Of a stretch of DNA of 64,000 nucleotides, positions 61,795-64,000 are shown piece after piece; position 1 is the stretch's first letter, and every line of letters begins with the position of its first letter. A program made the position numbers and the translations under genes. The stretch is taken from assembly GCA_032622095.1 (NCBI GenBank), contig CP136069.1, positions 33,578,194 through 33,642,193 on the forward strand. The letters are read 5' to 3'. The stretch is from Siphonodentalium dalli. Lineage: Eukaryota; Mollusca; Scaphopoda; Gadilida; Siphonodentaliidae. The notes beneath the pieces are model-generated. The model was not told the DNA's origin and ran no database searches. It saw only the letters and a program-made list of their open reading frames with translations.

Positions 61795-62130
61795 TATACT
61801 AACGCCATTATGACACGTGCCAAGTCCAAGCTTTAAGACAACTGACCGTCGATAATCATCAATAAGATTGGTCACGGATCTCGCCAACTATCAACAAACA
61901 CATTAATCAGTGCCTCCCCGTCCAAATTCACAGCGCGGACATCATATGTTACATTCCAAGCAATATACTAACGCCATTACCACACGTGCCAATCCCAAGC
62001 GTTAAACAACTGACCGGCGATAATCATCAATAACATTGGTCACGGATCTCGCCACCTATCAACAAACGCATTAATCCATGCCTCTCCGTCCAATTCGTTA
62101 TCACTAAACATCGCATGCCACACTCCAAGC
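61795..62130 (+). repeat. Duplicated ~170-bp block
   Basis: ACTAACGCCATTA.GACACGTG, CAACTGACCG.CGATAATCA and TTGGTCACGGATCTCGCCA are each present twice in order (from about 61798 and 61968). Confidence 0.85.
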
Positions 62131-62183
62131 AATATTTCACCTCTGATACATGCTCCCAACAATTCCCTGTGCAATTGACGGCA

Positions 62184-62240
62184 GATGAGAAACATTTGGT
62201 CTCTCAGCAGATGAGAAACATTTGGTCTCTCATTACCACA
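62184..62240 (+). repeat. 28-bp direct duplication
   Basis: GCAGATGAGAAACATTTGGT, then CTCTCA, occurs twice in tandem. Confidence 0.9.
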
Positions 62241-62684
62241 ATCCCGAATGTATACATATCGTCATGATTTTACTAACAATACAACATGCATTTATATAAT
62301 ACAACACCAATGTACATCATTTACAAAACATACCATGCACTATTACCGTATTGTTATATGCATTACTGCTCATACTTGTATCTCTATATTCTTTTATCAT
62401 ACCTTATACTACATATCAATCTAGCACGCATTATGACTGCTTGCCCGATCATTTTATATACCAACCCATATATGCTTTTCCCACCATTTATTCATAATCT
62501 CATAATATTGCGTATCATCATTTTAAGACAACTTTGTTCCACATGTATTAATCATAACTTCACCACAATCAATGTTATTATACTTCATTTCAGCCTCATC
62601 CACATTACATGATCACAAATACCCCAGTTAGGTCCATAATGTTGATGTTACATAAGATTTTCCGCTGCGCTAAAAATCTTACAC

Positions 62685-62697
62685 GGGTGGGGGGACA
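62685..62697 (+). promoter_or_regulatory. Polypurine tract
   Basis: GGGTGGGGGGACA lies 2 bases before the 3' LTR, the expected site for plus-strand priming in a gypsy element. Confidence 0.7.
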
Positions 62698-62699
62698 TA

Positions 62700-63158
62700 T
62701 GTGAAATAACTACCCATTATAATCTCACAACTTGATTCAAACTATACGAATGTCCCAATATATAAAACCCCAAACTCAGATATTCGTGTTCGGTTCTCAA
62801 CGAAACCTCACACGTCTTACTCTCAGCGAAGATATACACACAATCAAGATGGCTCCCAAATATGGTCAAGGGAAATGACCATAACGAAGGAATCAATCCC
62901 GATGTGTATTGCCAAACGCCTCATCTAATATGCGTCCCAAATAGTATATAAGAGACAACCACATACCATCACCTCATGCTTTCACTAGACTCATCTCATC
63001 TCGAGGTTATCTCCAGGCATCACCCACACCAGGCATCACCCATTCGGGGACCTCACTTCGCGGCGACTCTTGATCATTATATTTGTACACACTGCATATC
63101 TTATTCACAACATAATAAAGACTTGTACCTACTATATCTATGTGTTCATTACCTCACA
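62700..63158 (+). repeat. 3' LTR
   Basis: 459 bp, the same length as the 5' LTR with 6 substitutions and no indel by eye. TATATAAG is at 62945 and AATAAA at 63114. Followed by the TAAC target duplication. Confidence 0.95.
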
Positions 63159-63162
63159 TAAC

Positions 63163-63598
63163 TCGCTTGTATGTATTCAGGTGTTGAACCTAAAGGCACG
63201 GGCGGTGTTCGTATATATATAAAGATTTGTTCATATGCCAAACATAATCAGCGTGTAAATAGTATATTGTCGTCAAGACGTACGATGGTGTACGTAGGCT
63301 AGAGCCTGCTCGTGTTACATATGTTGTGCTTCTGTTTACATAACACAGCGCAATTATATTGGTTAATCACACACAAATGATATAAACGCTCTTTATTATT
63401 TCCATATCAGGAAAACAATAACACATAATGCTCTTTATGTATACCATATCCGGATCTAAACAAAAGCCAGGAAACGTAACTTTTTTGCTTTTGTTTACCT
63501 AACAAAGCAAACAATATCGACAATAACATACTGTTTATGCCATATTTCTGATTGGTATAAAGAACAAGGTTTGTCTATAGTTTACTATTCTTTCTGTT
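63163..63598. other. Right flank of the gypsy insertion
   Basis: No gene. A weak repeat of AATGATATAAACGCTCTTTA and ATAATGCTCTTTATG lies near 63380-63440. It is probably part of the decayed Polinton into which gypsy inserted. Confidence 0.4.
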
Positions 63599-64000
63599 TA
63601 TGGCGGTTTTTGACGGAAGTGAATATTTTTAACAGCATACCCACCACCAAGGCCGCCCGTATCTTTAAATGGCAATCCAAGAAATTTAACAAAGAATTTA
63701 TATTTTCTCTTTAAAACATTTTCAATCTTGAAACCTTTGGTTCACTAACTTTCTGAATATCTTCCAGGTAGAAAGTTCCATCTAGATCTTGGCTCAAATA
63801 ATCACCCAAGCGGAAGGTCGTTGGTGCGGTCCTCAGAACCTCAGTAATTCTGAACAATTCACGAGAACCAGTTAGTTTCGTATCCTTTCTGTTTTTTAAA
63901 TACTCTTTTCATGTGTGAGATTCTCACTAAATCACCGACAGAAAAGCGTAGTTTTCTTTCAGCCGCGAGCGATCGTGGAGTCGTGTGTTTACCATATATA
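63599..64000 (-). pseudogene. Polinton/Maverick integrase C-terminus, frameshifted, cut by edge
   Basis: Three minus-strand frames in series, each open for tens of codons. The first (about 63990-63870) has FSVGDLVRISHMKR and GYETNW. The second (about 63875-63715) has ELFRITEVL and DLDGTFYLEDIQKV. The third (about 63735-63599) has ENVLKRKYKFFVKFLGLP, a chromodomain-like strand. This is the post-catalytic region of the retroviral-type integrases carried by Polintons, which insert the DNA element. Two single-base frame breaks and a stop mean this copy is dead. The catalytic core would lie beyond the window. Gypsy integrases can look similar, but the flanking Polinton relics favour this call. Confidence 0.7.

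Larger units (their letters stand above)
59058..62684 (+). other. Gypsy 3' non-coding region, repeat-rich
   Basis: About 3.6 kb without a supported ORF. It holds tandem and duplicated blocks (listed separately), a poly-C run at 60780-60793 and one of more than 30 C at 61270-61300. ORFs at 62286-62612 (+) and 61114-61332 (-) are low complexity. No envelope-like features (signal peptide, Cys-rich surface domain) were found. Confidence 0.7.
47889..63158 (+). mobile_element. Ty3/gypsy LTR retrotransposon, 15.27 kb, with nested insertion
   Basis: TG...CA LTRs of 459 bp flank an internal region with gag, protease, RT/RNase H and integrase in Ty3/gypsy order. TAAC is duplicated at 47885-47888 and 63159-63162. 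The LTRs differ at 6 positions (about 1.3%), so the insertion is recent on a genomic scale. The coding region has several frame breaks and two in-frame stops and is split by a 4.2-kb TIR element, so this copy is not autonomous. Without the insertion it would be about 11 kb, including ~3.6 kb of 3' non-coding DNA. No envelope-like ORF was seen. Confidence 0.95.

Overview
This is an AT-rich stretch of animal nuclear DNA with few host genes and many transposable elements. A marine lophotrochozoan, most likely a mollusc, is my best guess. I infer this from a tandem-repeat element with an (ACGG)n-type microsatellite and a terminal GGGGGTATA hairpin, a structure I associate with bivalve and gastropod genomes. 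Decayed Polinton/Maverick genes, many 5'-truncated LINEs and a large Ty3/gypsy element fit this. Introns with GT/AG borders and phased exons show that it is eukaryotic. I see no tRNA, rRNA or CRISPR array.

Host genes: the only convincing one is a GNAT-family acetyltransferase on the minus strand. Its terminal exon is at 30334-31064. A phase-matched GNAT first exon lies at 25693-25879 on the same strand, but it is downstream of the terminal exon. This suggests two tandem paralogues or a rearrangement.

Layout: 1-265 is a 37-bp minisatellite. 2.4-10.6 kb is mostly anonymous, with a MITE-like palindrome and LINE crumbs. 10.7-13.0 kb is a 43-bp satellite split by a ~0.5-kb insert that carries a large palindrome. 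14.5-16.6 kb holds LINE 3' ends (minus). 16.7-18.0 kb is a non-autonomous Helitron with a ten-copy 122-bp core. 19.6-20.5 kb is a MULE-like element that interrupts an open reading frame. 20.7-22.7 kb is a head-to-tail Helitron series, followed by a LINE ORF2 pseudogene (22.7-24.7 kb). 27.5-28.0 kb is a LINE endonuclease relic. 29.8-30.2 kb is a palindromic piggyBac-type MITE just downstream of the GNAT exon. 31-39 kb is repeat-derived. 40.9-41.6 kb is a pearl/Helentron-like element.

From about 42 kb to the right edge there are relics of Polinton/Maverick genes: packaging ATPase at 42.1 kb, capsid-associated ORFs at 47.1-47.7 kb and integrase C-terminus at 63.6-64.0 kb. A complete 15.27-kb Ty3/gypsy retrotransposon (47889-63158) sits between the last two. 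It has 459-bp LTRs differing at 6 positions and a TAAC target duplication. It is itself interrupted between gag and pol by a 4.2-kb element with ~700-bp terminal inverted repeats and a TA duplication. The right half of the window is therefore at least three insertions deep.

Across families, two short motifs recur inside repeats: TCAAGGTCA/TGACCTTGA, which matches nuclear-receptor (ERR/SF-1) half-sites, and GCGCATGCGC, which matches NRF1 sites. Function is unproven. All homology calls are by eye from translated motifs; no database search was run.
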